NCBI GenBank assembly: GCA_019916065.1
Contig: CM034233.1
Span: forward strand, 50,921,947 to 50,985,946
Source: Vitellaria paradoxa
Lineage: Eukaryota > Streptophyta > Magnoliopsida > Ericales > Sapotaceae
Direction: 5' to 3'
DNA: 64,000 nucleotides
Part shown: positions 34,801 to 48,628 of the stretch, one piece after another
Layout of the letters: each line of letters starts with the position of its first letter
Position numbering within the stretch: the stretch's first letter is position 1
Translations under genes and position numbers: made by a program
The notes under the pieces: generated by a model
The model's input: only the letters and a program-made list of their open reading frames with translations
The model's database searches: none
What the model was told of the DNA's origin: nothing

Positions 34801-37800
34801 TCAGAAACCGAGTGGGAGTTTACAAGCTGGTACAGTTACTTCACAGGGAAGTAACAATCCTAACTTGGGAAATCAGGGTAGACACACTACTGAGCCTAAT
34901 TTTTCTGGGTTTCGCCCTGGTGCTTCAAATATCCAATGTCATAACTGTCATAAGAGGGGACACATTACTGCACAGTGTTCACAGCGAGCACTTGTACTCA
35001 GCCAGGGTCTAAATTCGTCCCCTGAGTATGAGTTTGAACAAGTAGATGGTTTTGACCCCGAGGATGGGTGCGAGGAACACGAGGCTGAAGATGAATTACA
35101 TCTTGGTGTCATGCGGTGTATCTTATCAACCCCTATGAAGGCAGAAGATTGGAAGCACACTAGCATATTCCAGACTTTCCTTAAGTGTGGAACTAAGGTT
35201 TGTAAGATTGTCATAAATGGGGGAAGTACCATGAACGTAGTATCCACTCGTGCACTTAAGAGGATTGGACTTACACCAGAGCCACACCCACACCCACATC
35301 CCTTTCGAGTAGCTTGGGTAGACTCTACTAGTCTATCTGTCACCCACAGATGTTTAGTCCCTCTTCAGATGGGAAGTTACTATAACAAAGTGTGGTGTGA
35401 TGTTCTTCCTATGGACATTGTGCATGTGTTACTTGGTCGTCCGTGGCTCTATGATATGGACGTGATACATCATGGACGATCTAACACTTATACTTTTCAA
35501 CAACAAGGTAAGACCATCCAATTGAACCCTGTTAAACCAAGGGAACACAACATTGAGTCTCCACTTAAGTCGGGTTCCCAGGCTAAGCCTATTTCACTGC
35601 CTCCTACTCCAAAGAACCACACCATCCAATTGTTGACTTGGAAAGAATTTGAGAAAATTGGAACAGAATGTGGATTTGTATTAGCTTTAGTGGTTGAGAA
35701 TGTTTTTCATGTTCAATCTACAAATGCTGAAGCTCTTGACCCTACACTAGCTCAGTTACTTGAACAGTTTAAGGATGTGAAACCTACAAACCTTCCCAAG
35801 GGGCTTCCTCCTATGCAGGACATTCAACATGCTATAGACTTCGTACCTAGATCCCAGTTACCTAATTTACCTTACCATAGGATGAATCCTAGTGAGTGTG
35901 CTGAGTTACAAAAGCAAGTAGGAGAACTTTTACAAAGGGGTGCTATTCGAGAGAGTCTTAGTCCTTGTGTTGTGCCTGCATTACTGACTCCTAAGAAAGA
36001 TGGGTCATGGAGAATGTGCATTGATCGTAGAGCCATTAATAAGATCACTGTCAAGTACAGGTTTCCTATTCCTCGCCTTGAGGATATGCCAGACATTTTA
36101 ACTGGTTCCCTTTGGTTTTCCAAGATAGATCTTCGTAGTGGCTACCATCAGATTCATATTAGATCAGGCGATGAGTGGAAAACTACCTTTAAGACTCCCG
36201 ATGGCTTGTATGAATGGCTAGTAATGCCATTTGGATTGTCCAACGCTCCTAGTACCTTTATGGGAGTCATGACTCAGGTCCTACGCCCTTTCTTAGGAAA
36301 ATTTTTGGTGGTATACTTTGATGATATATTTATCTATAGTAAAACCAAGAAAGACCACTTAGATCACCTTCGGCAAGTCTTTGAGATTTTGCGGGCTGAG
36401 CTACTTTATGCCAATCTCAACAAAGTGTTCGTTCATGCGGTCTCAGGTGTCTTTCCTTGGGTTCATTATATCTGATCAAGGAATTGCAGCAGACCCCAAG
36501 AAAGTTAGTGCTATCCTTGAGTGGCCTGAACCTAAGCCTCTCTTAGAGGTTCGTAGTTTTCATGGACTCGCCACATTCTATCGAAGATTCGTTAAAGATT
36601 TTGGATCTATTATGGCTCCCATCACAGACTGCATGAAAAAGGAGAGTTTCCAATGGACCACAACTGCCACTAGGGCATTTGAGGAAATCAGGAAGAGAAT
36701 GGTAGAGACTCCTGTTTTGAGACATCCTGACATTTTCAAAGTCTTTGAGGTTGCTTGTGATGCCTCTGGGGTAGGTATAGGGGGTGTCTTGAGTCAGGAG
36801 GGTCGGCCAATAGCATATTTCAGTGAAAAGGTTAATGAATCTAGGAAGTGTTAGTCTACATATGATAAAGAGCTGTTTGCTGTTGTCCAAGCCTTATGGC
36901 ATTAGCGATATTACTTGTTACCACAAGAGTTAGTGCTATACTCTGATCATCAGGCCTTAAAATACCTTCATTCACAAAAGAAATTGAGTAATAAGCATGC
37001 TTTATGGGTAGAATTTCTTCAAGAATATACATTTGTTCTCAATCACCGCGTAGGTGTAGAGAATAAGGTCGCTGATGCATTGAGTAGGGTTGCTCTCACT
37101 TTACAGTCTATGAGTGTTCGTGTCATAGGGTTTGATAGGCTCAAAGACGAATACCCGACCTGTCCCGATTTTGGCCTAATCTTTCAAGACGTCCAAGCAG
37201 GTAACCGTCGTGAACTAGTTGATTTTCTTATTCGAGATGGTTACTTGTTTCATGGGTCCAAGTTGTGCATTCCTCGTACTTCTATTCGCGACTATTTAGT
37301 TTGGGAGTCACATGCAAGGGGATTAGCTAGCCATTTTGGCAGGGATAAGACTATCGCTTTAGTCGAAGATCGATTTTATTGGCCATCCTTAAAAAAAGAT
37401 GTGGCTAGAATTGTTTCTCAATGTCGTACGTGTTAAGTCGCAAAGGCTAAAAAACAAAACTCTGGGTTATACACCCCCTTACCTATTCCACATGCACTAT
37501 GGCAGGATGTTAGTATAGACTTTGTTCTTGGATTACCTAGGACTACTAGAGGTCATGATTCTATTATGGTAGTAGTCGACCGATTTTTTAAGATGGCCCA
37601 CTTTATACCTTGCACCAAAACAACTGATGCTTCTCACGTGGCTAAGTTATTTTTTAGAGAGGTTGTCAAACTGCATGGCCTACCCACTTCCATAGTGTCA
37701 GACAGGGATGTTAAGTTTATGAGTTACTTTTGGAAGACTCTATGGAGACTGTTTGGTACCCATTTGAAATTTTCCTCTGCATTTCATCCCTAGACCGATG

Positions 37801-40800
37801 GTTAGACTGAGGTAGTTAATCGAAGTTTAGGAGACCTGCTGAGGTGGCTAGTTGGGGAACGTCAGGGAACTTGGGATTTGTTACTCCCTACAGCTGAATT
37901 TGCCTATAATAGCTCTATCAATCGTTCCACTGATAAGAGTCCTTTTGAGTGTGTTCATGATATTACCCCTCGCCAACCTATTGACCTTATTCCCTTACCT
38001 TCTGATAGCCGGCCATCCCAATCAGCTAAAATCTTTGCCCAACACATTAATGATATTTATGCTAATGTTAGACGGAAAATTACTACTAGTAATTTAGATT
38101 ATAAACTAGCTGCTGATGTACATCGTCGTAATGTTGCATTTAATGAAAGGGACCATGTTATGGTTCGTATTCGCCCAGAGCATTACCCTAAACATTCTTT
38201 CAAAAAATTGCATGCACGTGCCATTGGACCTTTTCGTATCCATACCAAATTGGGCCCTAATGCTTATTTAATTGATTTACCTACTGATATGAGTATTAGT
38301 CCAGTTTTAAACGTAGAGGACTTGTTACCTTATTGAGGCACATTCGAGCCTCCAGTTTTTCCTTCTAGTACTTCTGCAGGTCCTTCTAGTACTTCTGCAG
38401 GTCCTTCTGGTGGCACTTCTATTCCTTCACCGGTCCCAGCCCTACCCCCTCTTCAGCAGCTCGAGGTAGAGCAGATCACTGATGTGCTTGATTTTGAGAC
38501 CATTATTTCTCCTCAGGGGTGCCTTCAGCATTTTCTTGTCCGGTGGAAGCATAAACCAGACTCCGATGCTACTTGGATTACTGAGGAGGAGTTCCACCGC
38601 ATTGATCCAGAGCTCTTGGCACATTATCTTCACCAGCACTCTGCGGAGCAGAGTTCTTTTCAACCCGGAAGGAATGATGAGGACTTTGATAACCGTTTCC
38701 AATTCAAATATTTTAGGTAGGGAAGAAATTTGAATTGGATGGGTTAAGTTTGAAGAGCAATATTTTGGGGATTTGATTTATTTGTTTTCCATAAAATATT
38801 TTGGGATGTGATTTATTTACTTTCCATAAAATTCGAGATTTGATTGATTTATTTTTGGATATTACTTCATGTGGTATTTAACCCTAGCCTATATAAAGGG
38901 TTAGAGATTGTAAGGGATCAACAGTTTTTGAATGATATTGAAATAATTTCCGTTTTACTTTCGCATTGTTTACTTTTATTTTATTATTATGTTCTTGCCT
39001 CCGCAGTGCCACATCAGTTCATTTGAAGAAACCCAGGTGGCATATTTGGGACATATAATCCATGGTGCAAGTGTGTCCGCCGATGCTAGTAAGATCCAAG
39101 CAATGGTGGATTGGCCTACCCCTCACTCAGTTAAAGCTGTAAGGGGGTTTCTGGGATTAGCAGGATACTACAGGAATTTATTCGAGATTATTGACAGATA
39201 GCAACTCCCCTCACAAGCTTGTTGACAAAGAATTCCTTTAATTGGAATGAGGAAGCCGAGACAGCCTTCAACAATTTGAAGGAGGCTTTAGCAATTGCTC
39301 CAGTTCTACAACTACCAAATTTTGAGGAGGAGTTTGTGGTGGAGTGTGACGCTTCAAGATGCAGGATTGGAGCAGTACTCCAACAACAAGGCCATCCAAT
39401 CGCTTTCTTTAGCCGCAAGTTAGCCCCCCGCCACTTCAAACTTGCAACATACGAAGGAGAGCTAATAGGCCTTGCTAAAGCCATCTCACATTGGAGACCA
39501 TACCTACGGGGGAGGGCGTTCCTGATTAGGACTGATCATTACAGTTTTAAATTTCTCCTAAACCAAAGGCTAACAACTTCTCCCCAACAACATTGGATGA
39601 GTAAATTGCTTGGTTACAGCCAAAAATCACATTATTTGAAGCAATTAAGGAGGAGGTTGCCAATGTAAAAGAATTGCAACACCTATATCAGTGGGTTGCA
39701 GAAGGCAAAGAGGGGGCCGATTGGAGAGTGAATGATGGCTTGATTTTCTACACTGACCGGGTGTATTTACTGCCCACTTCACCTCTAATTCAAATGGTCC
39801 TAAGTCATTTTCACAATATGGCACATGAAAGGATACAAAAGACATTAGAGAGAGTGAAGGGAGACTTCTTTTGGAAAGGGATTTTAGGAGCGGTGAAGGA
39901 TTTTGTGCAGAAGTGTTTGGTATGTCAACAAAATAAATGGGACAACCTTCACCAGCAAGTCTACTTCAGGCCCTACAAGTCCCAAGTAGTGTCTGGGCAA
40001 ATATTTCCATGGATTTCATAAATGGACTTCCAAAAGTGGGACGTAAATTTGTCTTATTAGTGGTGGTGGATAGATTCTTAAAATATACTCACTTTATGCC
40101 CCTCACTCATCCTTATTTTGCTATTAATGTGGCTCATGCAATCTTTGAAGGCATCTTTCGCCTACATGGTCTCCCTGAATCTATTGTATCTAATAGGGAT
40201 TCAGTTTTTACTATCTTATTTTGGAAGGAGCTTTTCCGTTTGAGCAGTACCAAATTGGCCTTATCTTCTACTTATCACCCTCAGACTGATGGACAAACTG
40301 AGGTGGTCAACAGAATAATTGAAATGTATTTGCGGTGTTTTGTAGGGGATAGGCCAAAATCTTGGGTGAATTGGTTATCATGGGCGGAATACTGTTATAA
40401 TACTTCTTACCATTCTTCACTTCATACTACTCCTTTTAAAGTGGTTTATGGTAGGGAGCCACCCCCCCTGTTGTCTTATGTGTAAGGAAGCACTAGCGTC
40501 GATGCAGTCGACCAAGTATTGAAGGAGCGAGATGAATTTTGAGCTGAAATCAGGTTGCGCTTAGTGCAAGCACAACAAAGAATGAAGCATTTTCATGATA
40601 CTAAGAGGAGGGAGTTGTCTTTTGAATCAGGAACTTGGGTGTGGCTGAAGCTCCAACCCTACCACCAGCAGAGTGTTGCAAAACACAAGTTTCACAAGCT
40701 TGCTCCTGAATTTTATAGACCTTTCAAGATTCTGGAGAAAATAGAAGTTGTCGCCTATCGCTTGGAATTGCCCCCGGAGAGTCGTATTCATGATGTCTTC

Positions 40801-43800
40801 CATATCTCCTTGTTAAAGGAATTCAAGGGTACTCCTCCCACCTCTATTCCTTCTTTACCATCAATCAAGGAAGGCAAAATTATGCCTAATCCACAACAGC
40901 TTGTGAAGTCACGATGAAACAGGGGCCGAAGGGAGTTATTGATTCAGTGGGCAGGTTCCTCAGTTGAAGATGCAACTTGGGAGGAATTAGAGGACTTTAA
41001 ACAAGCTTATCCAGAGTTCGAGCTTGAGAGCAAGCTCGATGTCGGGGAGGGGAGTGATGATATGGATGCTTTTGTTGGAAAAACGTATCAAAGGAGAAAA
41101 AAGAAAGTGGTTAATGGTTGAAAGGGAGGAGAGAAATCAAGGTGGAACAGCTGAAAGGGAGGAGAAAATCAGGGTAATTAACAGCTAAAAAGGACAAAAA
41201 ATCAGGGTAATTAACAGCTGAAAGGAAGGAGGAAAATTAGGAGAATTTGATTAGGAAAATTGCTGGCATAAGGAGCAGTTAATTTTTTTTTTTTTTAAGT
41301 TTCTTTCCTGATTTTATGTTATTTCTTTCCTATTAGAGTCCCACCCTAATAGGAGACCTAATTAGGGTGGAGTTGTTATTTCTTTCCTTGATTAACACTT
41401 ATGGATTCTACCTATATAATGGCAACTTTATCAATGAATAAAATAGGCAATAAGATTATCAAAATTTAGAGTTTTTTTTTTAGCTCTAAATTTTCGGCTG
41501 GCTCTATCAAGAGCTAGCTAACCCTTTCTCGACATAGATTCTTCCTCCAAAAGAAAGAACACCAATAGGGAAGAGAGGTGGACTTCCCTCTTAATTGTCC
41601 GTTGAGGAGATCATACGCTAGGGCCCTTATCAACTTGCTAATGAACAATAAATTACAAGATAATTTTTGGACATGAAGAACAGATTCCAGGGTAATAGAA
41701 TCTGAGATATGAATACTCCCTTTCCAGCTACTAAAGAGAGTGACCCATCTGCAATTTTAACTTTTGAATGGCCAGCACATGGTGAATATGATGAGGAATA
41801 AGTGATAAGCTTCATTCGTATGGTCCGAATCCCCATAATCAATAACCCAACAAACATTAGTCCGAAAAGCAGTACTAAATGCTTGTGAAAAATTACCTCG
41901 TTGAGCTAAAGAGTTTGAAAGAACACTGGTGAATTGACTCGATGCTTAGAAGCTAGAGAAGAGTTCATAGAGTTTTTCTAACTAGTTGGGATTGAAGCCA
42001 CCACTAGTAGCAGACTGGGTGCTCTTCTCCCCTTGAATTTTCTCGGCCTGGTAATCCACAATAGGCTGATATCCCTGGGTTTTGGTGTTCTGTCTAGACT
42101 TCCAATCAACTAGCTTCCCATGTAGCTCCAAACAGGTGTCCTTGGTGTAACCTGATTTTTTGCAATGCTCACACCTGGGACACCTTTTTTTGTTGCCTTG
42201 AACCAACCTTGGAGGTGTAATGTGAGTCATTATGCTAACATTTCAAAACCAGAAGAAGTGTCTCATTTAACATCACCTTCCTTCTATTTTCTTCTTGCCT
42301 AACCTTTGAAAAAACTTCCCGAATTGATGGCAAAGGGCATCGGCCAAGAATCCTTTCACGAACATCATCCGAGTCAAAATTGAGGCCAGCAAGAAACTCA
42401 AATACCCTTTCATTCTCAAGTTTCTTTTTGTATCGGACACTATCAGCCGAGCACTCCCATTCTTCTTCACAACTCAGGTCGAGTTCCTACCAAAGAAACA
42501 TCATCTTCATATAGTAGTCAGGCACCTCTCTCTCTCCTTGCTTCATCTGCCATAGTCGGGTCTTGATTTCAAATATTTGGGAAGAGTTCTCAGCATCTGA
42601 GTAGGTCTCACAGACTGCTTCTTAAACATCCTTTACTGTAGGTAGGAACAGATACATCTTCCCAATGGATTGGTTCATGGAATTCATTAACCACAAAGTC
42701 ACCAATGAATTTTCCGACCTCCATCACTGGTAGGCAGCAGCATCAAAGGAAGGAGGTTGCTTCGTCTCACCAGTAAGATACCCTAACTTACCTTTGCCGT
42801 CATTGACAACCTTAATGATCTGAGCCCACTCGCAAAAATTCTTTCCATTCAACTTCTTGACAAGGAGTTAAACGGAGGAGTTATCCACTGGGCCCGTGGA
42901 GAAGCTGACTTTTGTTTTGCCCTCAGACAACTCAGTCGCCATGGATAGCTCGGTTTTAGACAAACCCTAGGGTTTTGATGACTGATGATGAAACAAGCGA
43001 TTTTGCGTTAGCAACGATTGACGATCAATGAAGCAAAACCAAGGCCGACAATCAATGATCAACAATCGACGATGAATAACTGTTTGCGATTAGCAATTTC
43101 ACCGAAGGTCAGGCTTTGTCAACTGAAGGTGCAGCGATTGGTGATGTATGATTGGCTGGACGGGACAGGCAGGACCGATTGTTGGACGGGATTAAGAATG
43201 ACTCAGTGATTAGGATTGATTCAGCGAATCAAACGAAGACTGACTTAGTGAATCAAACAAGAATGACTCATTAAGGCATCTGTGATGAGGCTGACTCAGT
43301 GAGTCGCCTACTCTAATACTATGAAATCAGAGAAAATTTTCTCCTAGATTACTATGCATGCTATACCTCCCGATTTATAATACAAGAGAACATCCGTAGA
43401 AAGAATTAAACCCCTACAAATCAGCTCCTAACATCTACTATAAATAGAAACGTTTCCTAATCTAATTCTACTTCCCAATAATAATTCAATTACAATCCCG
43501 CAATCACTGGAATATCTACAGTTTCCCTATCATTGTTAGCATCTATGTTACAGGTTAGGTTCATTGACATCATATGATTTGAAACTCACATCAAATAATA
43601 CATTAGAAACCCTTGATGAAACAAAAAATAAAATAAAATAATTGTCATGCAAAATAACAATAATTTCAGGAGACTTCGATGCATCAGCTTAATTTTCCAA
43701 CTACTAAACAATGAGAATATAAAAGAAAGAATAAAACTCACGTTTGAGAAAGATAATCCACCTCATTGAATACAAAAATAAGTAGAATTCCCAAAGGCAA

Positions 43801-46800
43801 TGAGATTGTGTTATTGAGTAAAACCATTGAAAACTCATTCAAGTTTCCAGATTTCGTAACTTGCTTTGCTGTATCCATGACCCTACGCAAGGTTAGCTGC
43901 ACCACAAAGGTTTAAAGATAAACAATCCTTCAGCTAAAAAATTTAACATCGACAATTAAAATAGATGAGGCAAAGGAATGTGAGAAAGCACTACCCATCC
44001 AAAAACTAGAGAAACTAACATTTAACGACTTAATAAACTACCCAGAAGAAAGTAACTCAACCAGATATATTGCAGCTAACATCATTCTATGAAGCAGAAT
44101 AACATATAGCAAACCAGTGCAGTGATTGAGGTGAATATTCAAAGAGAAAAACTTAATTACATCGATGTGCAAATTTTATGAAATAGGCTTAGAATTGAGC
44201 TGAATATACAAATTCGCATAGCAATAAAAAGCATATGGACGAAAAGCCATTACATCTGCTTAAACCTAGCAGCCAATTAAGTATCTCAAACCTCTTTGAA
44301 CCTGTTGACATAATTACTGTTGCTAAACTAACTGACCTTATTTACTCACTCAGAAAAACATACCTAAAGAAACAACTGACAATAACACTGAAAGCTTTCT
44401 AAAACATTTCTTCTTTGTGAGAGGAAAAACAATGCATGATATATATTTTTATTTGGAAACCAGAACATAAATAAGAGACATTTAATAAATACTACTTTAA
44501 TAATGACATTATACCAGTTGACATAAGTTGTAGTTGTATTGTTGGAAAAAAAAAAAAAAAAGGGTTTTCAAACATTCAACGTCAAACTCCAAGGGAAAAG
44601 TGATGGTATAACTGCATAATATAGACAAGGTGGTTAGACATTGCAGGGCAATGGCGTTTTTAGAATTTTTTTTAAAATATTGCAGTTAAACTGCTGTGAA
44701 AAGCAATTGACCAGGAATAGTATCTTCAGAAGGAGAAATAGGAAGACAAAAAACAAAATGAAAAATTAAAAATGAAAAGGATTGTTGAGACCCGTGATCA
44801 GATCCTCTGGAACAGTTCCCTGCTCAGCAATCAACCAAGAGAAATCATTCATTAATCTCTTTCCCTTGCATCACTTTTTGACTAGCCTGCTGACTCTCCA
44901 AAAGTTCCTTCTGTTTGCTGGCTGGTTTATTCCCAGCAACCTCTATTAAATCCCAACTTACTCAATTTGACAATATGTATATATTTGTAAGGAAATCACT
45001 AGACACTGAATTTCCTACAGGAAATGACATCTCCCACTCAACCATGAGGGGTTGACTGAAACAACAAACAAAACAATGAAACAAACAAATAAAGAGACCA
45101 ATGAAAACGGGAAAACAAAAGTCAAAAGCTATCATGTATGGTACAGTATCGAAGGAAGAGGAGGATAACAATAAATGAAGCAATACTCACAGAATATGAT
45201 GCTGTCAAGAAACAATTAATAATCTGCCATGTGTACCCAACAGCATGAAAAGAAATATCCGTAATTCCTCCAGAGATTGCAGATATAATCTGCACAACAG
45301 CAGAAATGCAACCCCTCTTCAAACTTCATGAATAAACCTTCCCCAAATATTCACACACGAAAAAATAAATAACAAAATTTAAATAATATATTGTAGATGG
45401 ATAAGCATACATAGAGCTTCAGAAGTAAAATGTGGATAAGCTTTAAAAAAGTGAAATAATGCTAAAGAACTACACAAAGAAGTAAAAAAAGTATTTATAC
45501 AAGCAACAAGATGTGTAAAAATATATCTGCTCAAGACATATAAAGCCATTGTACTGGCATTCAAAATAAAGATATTGCATTAAGCATAAGCCACATAGCA
45601 CCCACCAAGAAGTTCTAGCCACAGAGCATCTAAGTTCCCACCAAAGCCAGATTGTAAACCTTACGTAAATAGCCCAGGTAACCTAAGCCTTAGTTATTAA
45701 AGAATTTACTTCCTTGGTCATCCTATCAGAGAGGAAGATGAGAAAACATTTTATTATTTCTCAGAATTAATTATGACTTACATATAAAGCACATAACAAA
45801 GAAAAAGAAAAAAATAAATTTAAAGCTATTAGATAGAAGAAATGTTACATTACTAATGCAAGCACCAAGCTCAATAACTGACAGGAGAGTAAAATATTGA
45901 TCATATCCATTTAAAGTCCCAAAGAATTGGGGAAAATAATCCGAATCCCAAAAGAAGTCTTCATCATTCAACATACCATTAAGAATAAAGCAGCCCACAC
46001 TCTACTGTCGTGGTGCTTATTGAACAAATATATTTCACCAACTGCAGTTATCACATTCGTAACGTTCTTCAAGATTGTGACCATAGCGACATTAATATAC
46101 TTCAGACTGCAAACAATACAGATCATAATTAACTCACACACTGAAAATGAGAGTATTTCTATTTTCAACTGACTAATTAAGGCGAAAATGAGTTGGCTCA
46201 ATAAGCACAATACTTCAACAATTCACAAATTATAACTGGTCTTGCAGCCTCTACTAGAGATGAATCCCAGCATCACAGAAAAAACTTCCAAAGAAAAAGA
46301 AGCCAAAATTCATAATTCATCAGTTAAGATAACATATATCCACGTGAGATAAAAACGATAACATTGTTCCATAAAACAGCCCAAAATTATTCAAGCCACA
46401 TGAAATTTGGAATGTAGATATCCAAATATGACAACTATATCTGTTTAGTTAGCTTGATATATATTGTTGGGCTCACTCCTAATAACTTAGGATTTTGAGA
46501 TAGCAAGTCACTTTACATACCTCCTAGGAAGTCCTAGGCTACCTCCTAGGAAGTCCTACATTCAAGTCTTGTTATCTGCATTTGCCCCCCATGTAATGAC
46601 CCGAATTTTAATATATTATATTTTATTAGTTTCCGTATTATTTTATTCGATTAATCTAGCGCTGTAACTAATTAATTGTCCATTTGGAAATTTATAATTT
46701 TATTTATCTTGTTGTCGGGTAAATTGTCTAAATTTTAGGGTCTTGTATGTAATTTTCGCAAAATCCTAAGCCTATTATTAGATTACTATATATACATAGA

Positions 46801-48579
46801 TAAAGATGTGTGTACACACACACACACACACAACTCAGTGGATTAAACATGGGTTATCCATGAGAACCTAAACCTTTTGAAGGACAAAACTTATTTTCTC
46901 CACGTGGACTAGCTAACTTCATTAGCACCATGTACAAATACATGACTTGTATATGTGAAACAAGGGAGTGATTTTGAGACGGGGAGATGCGGTTTAAAAA
47001 AACAGAGAGATTTTCACTTGAGGAAAAAAAATGATCTGAGGGAGAGTTTTCTTGTCAAATCGAAGAAAGGAAGAACTGTACCTTTGTGCAAAAGCTTTAC
47101 AGAGGTAGGGATTTTATTCTTTTGTTTAATTATGTTTTAGATTCTTGGATGGGGATGATGGAAGACATAATGTTAAATAAATAATGTTGGGTTATTGTGT
47201 GGAATTGCAAATAATAAATTAGAAAATAAATCAGTCTTATTTAATTTGTGAACTGTGTAAATTGTTGAAAATTTATTTTATTTTGCAAAGTCTTGAATTA
47301 TTTATTACCTACATGAATTTGATATGGTTGTTTATTTAATGTTGACATTTTTATAAGATGTGATTATCAATTTGATACAAATTTTATGATATTAAAATTT
47401 TATATTTATCTTATTTTATTAAGATAAACTGAGATTTGAATGTATGTTGTATTGAGATTTGATTTTGGTTGAAAGATATTGATAAACAGTGGGTGTATAT
47501 ATACCCATGGGTTGGAAGTCCCTAGACCTACGAAGGAGTTTGGTTATCATTCTATTAGGCTAATAACCTACATAAAAACGTTGATCCCCACATATAGCAT
47601 ATTTTCCTCAATTGTGTGAGAGAATGCAGATACCTACGATAGCATATTTACATGGCTCAGGCCTAGATGCAGACAGTGTGGATTGATAAATTCTGACGGG
47701 ACCCGTTGGCTACATGTCAATCGTGCAGAGTAACTAGAACCATATGAGTTTTGGTATTTGATTGTGATTAAAATTCGATTATTAAATACTATTTTGAATA
47801 ATACAAATGATACGGTTTTATCATTTTAGGTTAACAGTTGTTGATTGTACAATCAATTATTCATGATAATGGCATAGTAGGACATTTTTTTTTTCTATGT
47901 TTTGTGCATAGTAACAGTCACCTAGTAGGATAAGGCTTATGTTGTTGTTGTTGTTGTTTTGTGCATAGTAAATATGTGGTTTAATACTAACTCCCCTATA
48001 ATTGATATTGCAAGTCTAAGCGCTGTGTAACCTGAGCATTTGGTTGGGCCCGTTGGGCGAGGAGTTTATTTTTTATTTATTTCTTTTGCCATTTAGTATC
48101 TGTTGTGAAGCAGCATTTGTATGGTAATGTACCAAACTTATGATTGCGTTTCTAGACCAGGTTGAGTCCAATTGTATATGGAGCTTGGTAACCAAGTTTA
48201 TAGCTAGAATTGTACAGTTATTTATGTAATTTATATTTTGTTCGCTCCATATATTGTGGTTTTGCTCGAATATGGCGTTATAGATGATGGGCTATACGTT
48301 TACATGTGATTAGTTCATGTCCTCGAGTTATGGAAATTCAGGGCTTGACACGCCAACCCCCCAAGAGTTTTATTTGTGTACACTATGTTTTGTTTGTGTT
48401 GGTACGCCTATTTAGCGTTAGTTCGGCTTGTTTGCCTTTCTAGGCCATGAACAAGACGAGGTCGCATACGAATAAAGCATTAAGTTAGCTGGGTGCATTT
48501 CTTTACGGCTTAAGCTTTTAGAATAATTGGTGACTTCACAAGGTCTTCCACATCTGCATAGAAAGAGGCCTAAGAAAGG

Positions 48580-48628
<49 letters not shown>

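Larger units (their letters stand above)
32643..39016 (+). mobile_element. Second Ty3/gypsy chromovirus nested in element B (element C)
   Basis: 6,374 bp in plus orientation. LTRs of 342 bp (32643-32984 and 38675-39016) are flanked by the duplication GTTCA (32638-32642 and 39017-39021). The primer-binding site TGGTATCAGAGCC is at 32987-32999. One continuous gag-pol frame ends in a chromodomain. By eye the LTRs differ at about 22 of 342 sites, mostly transitions. The lineage within chromoviruses was not resolved. Confidence 0.95.
29827..41632 (+). mobile_element. Ty3/gypsy chromovirus nested in the copia element (element B)
   Basis: Plus orientation. LTRs at 29827-30448 (622 bp) and 41058-41632 (575 bp) are flanked by the duplication ACTTG (29822-29826 and 41633-41637). 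The primer-binding site TGGTATCAGAGCC is at 30452-30464 and the polypurine tract GGGGAGGGGAGTGA at 41044-41057. Gag, protease, reverse transcriptase, RNase H, integrase and a C-terminal chromodomain are present, with frameshifts and stops. Element C (32643-39016) splits its reverse transcriptase. Without that insert it would be about 5.4 kb. The final ORF runs into the 3' LTR and stops at 41121. Confidence 0.95.
26572..43520 (-). mobile_element. Ty1/copia retrotransposon, interrupted by two nested chromoviruses
   Basis: The element is in minus orientation, in the same direction as the host gene, within GONST1 intron 5. LTRs of 199-200 bp (43322-43520 and 26572-26771) are flanked by the duplication GTTTC (26567-26571 and 43521-43525). 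About 5.1 kb is copia sequence; the rest is the nested insertion 29827-41632 plus its duplicated ACTTG. Coding parts run gag (42942 down), then gag-pre-integrase (split by the insertion), integrase, reverse transcriptase and RNase H. By eye the LTRs differ at about 20 of 199 positions, more than those of the inner elements, as nesting order demands. Confidence 0.95.
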
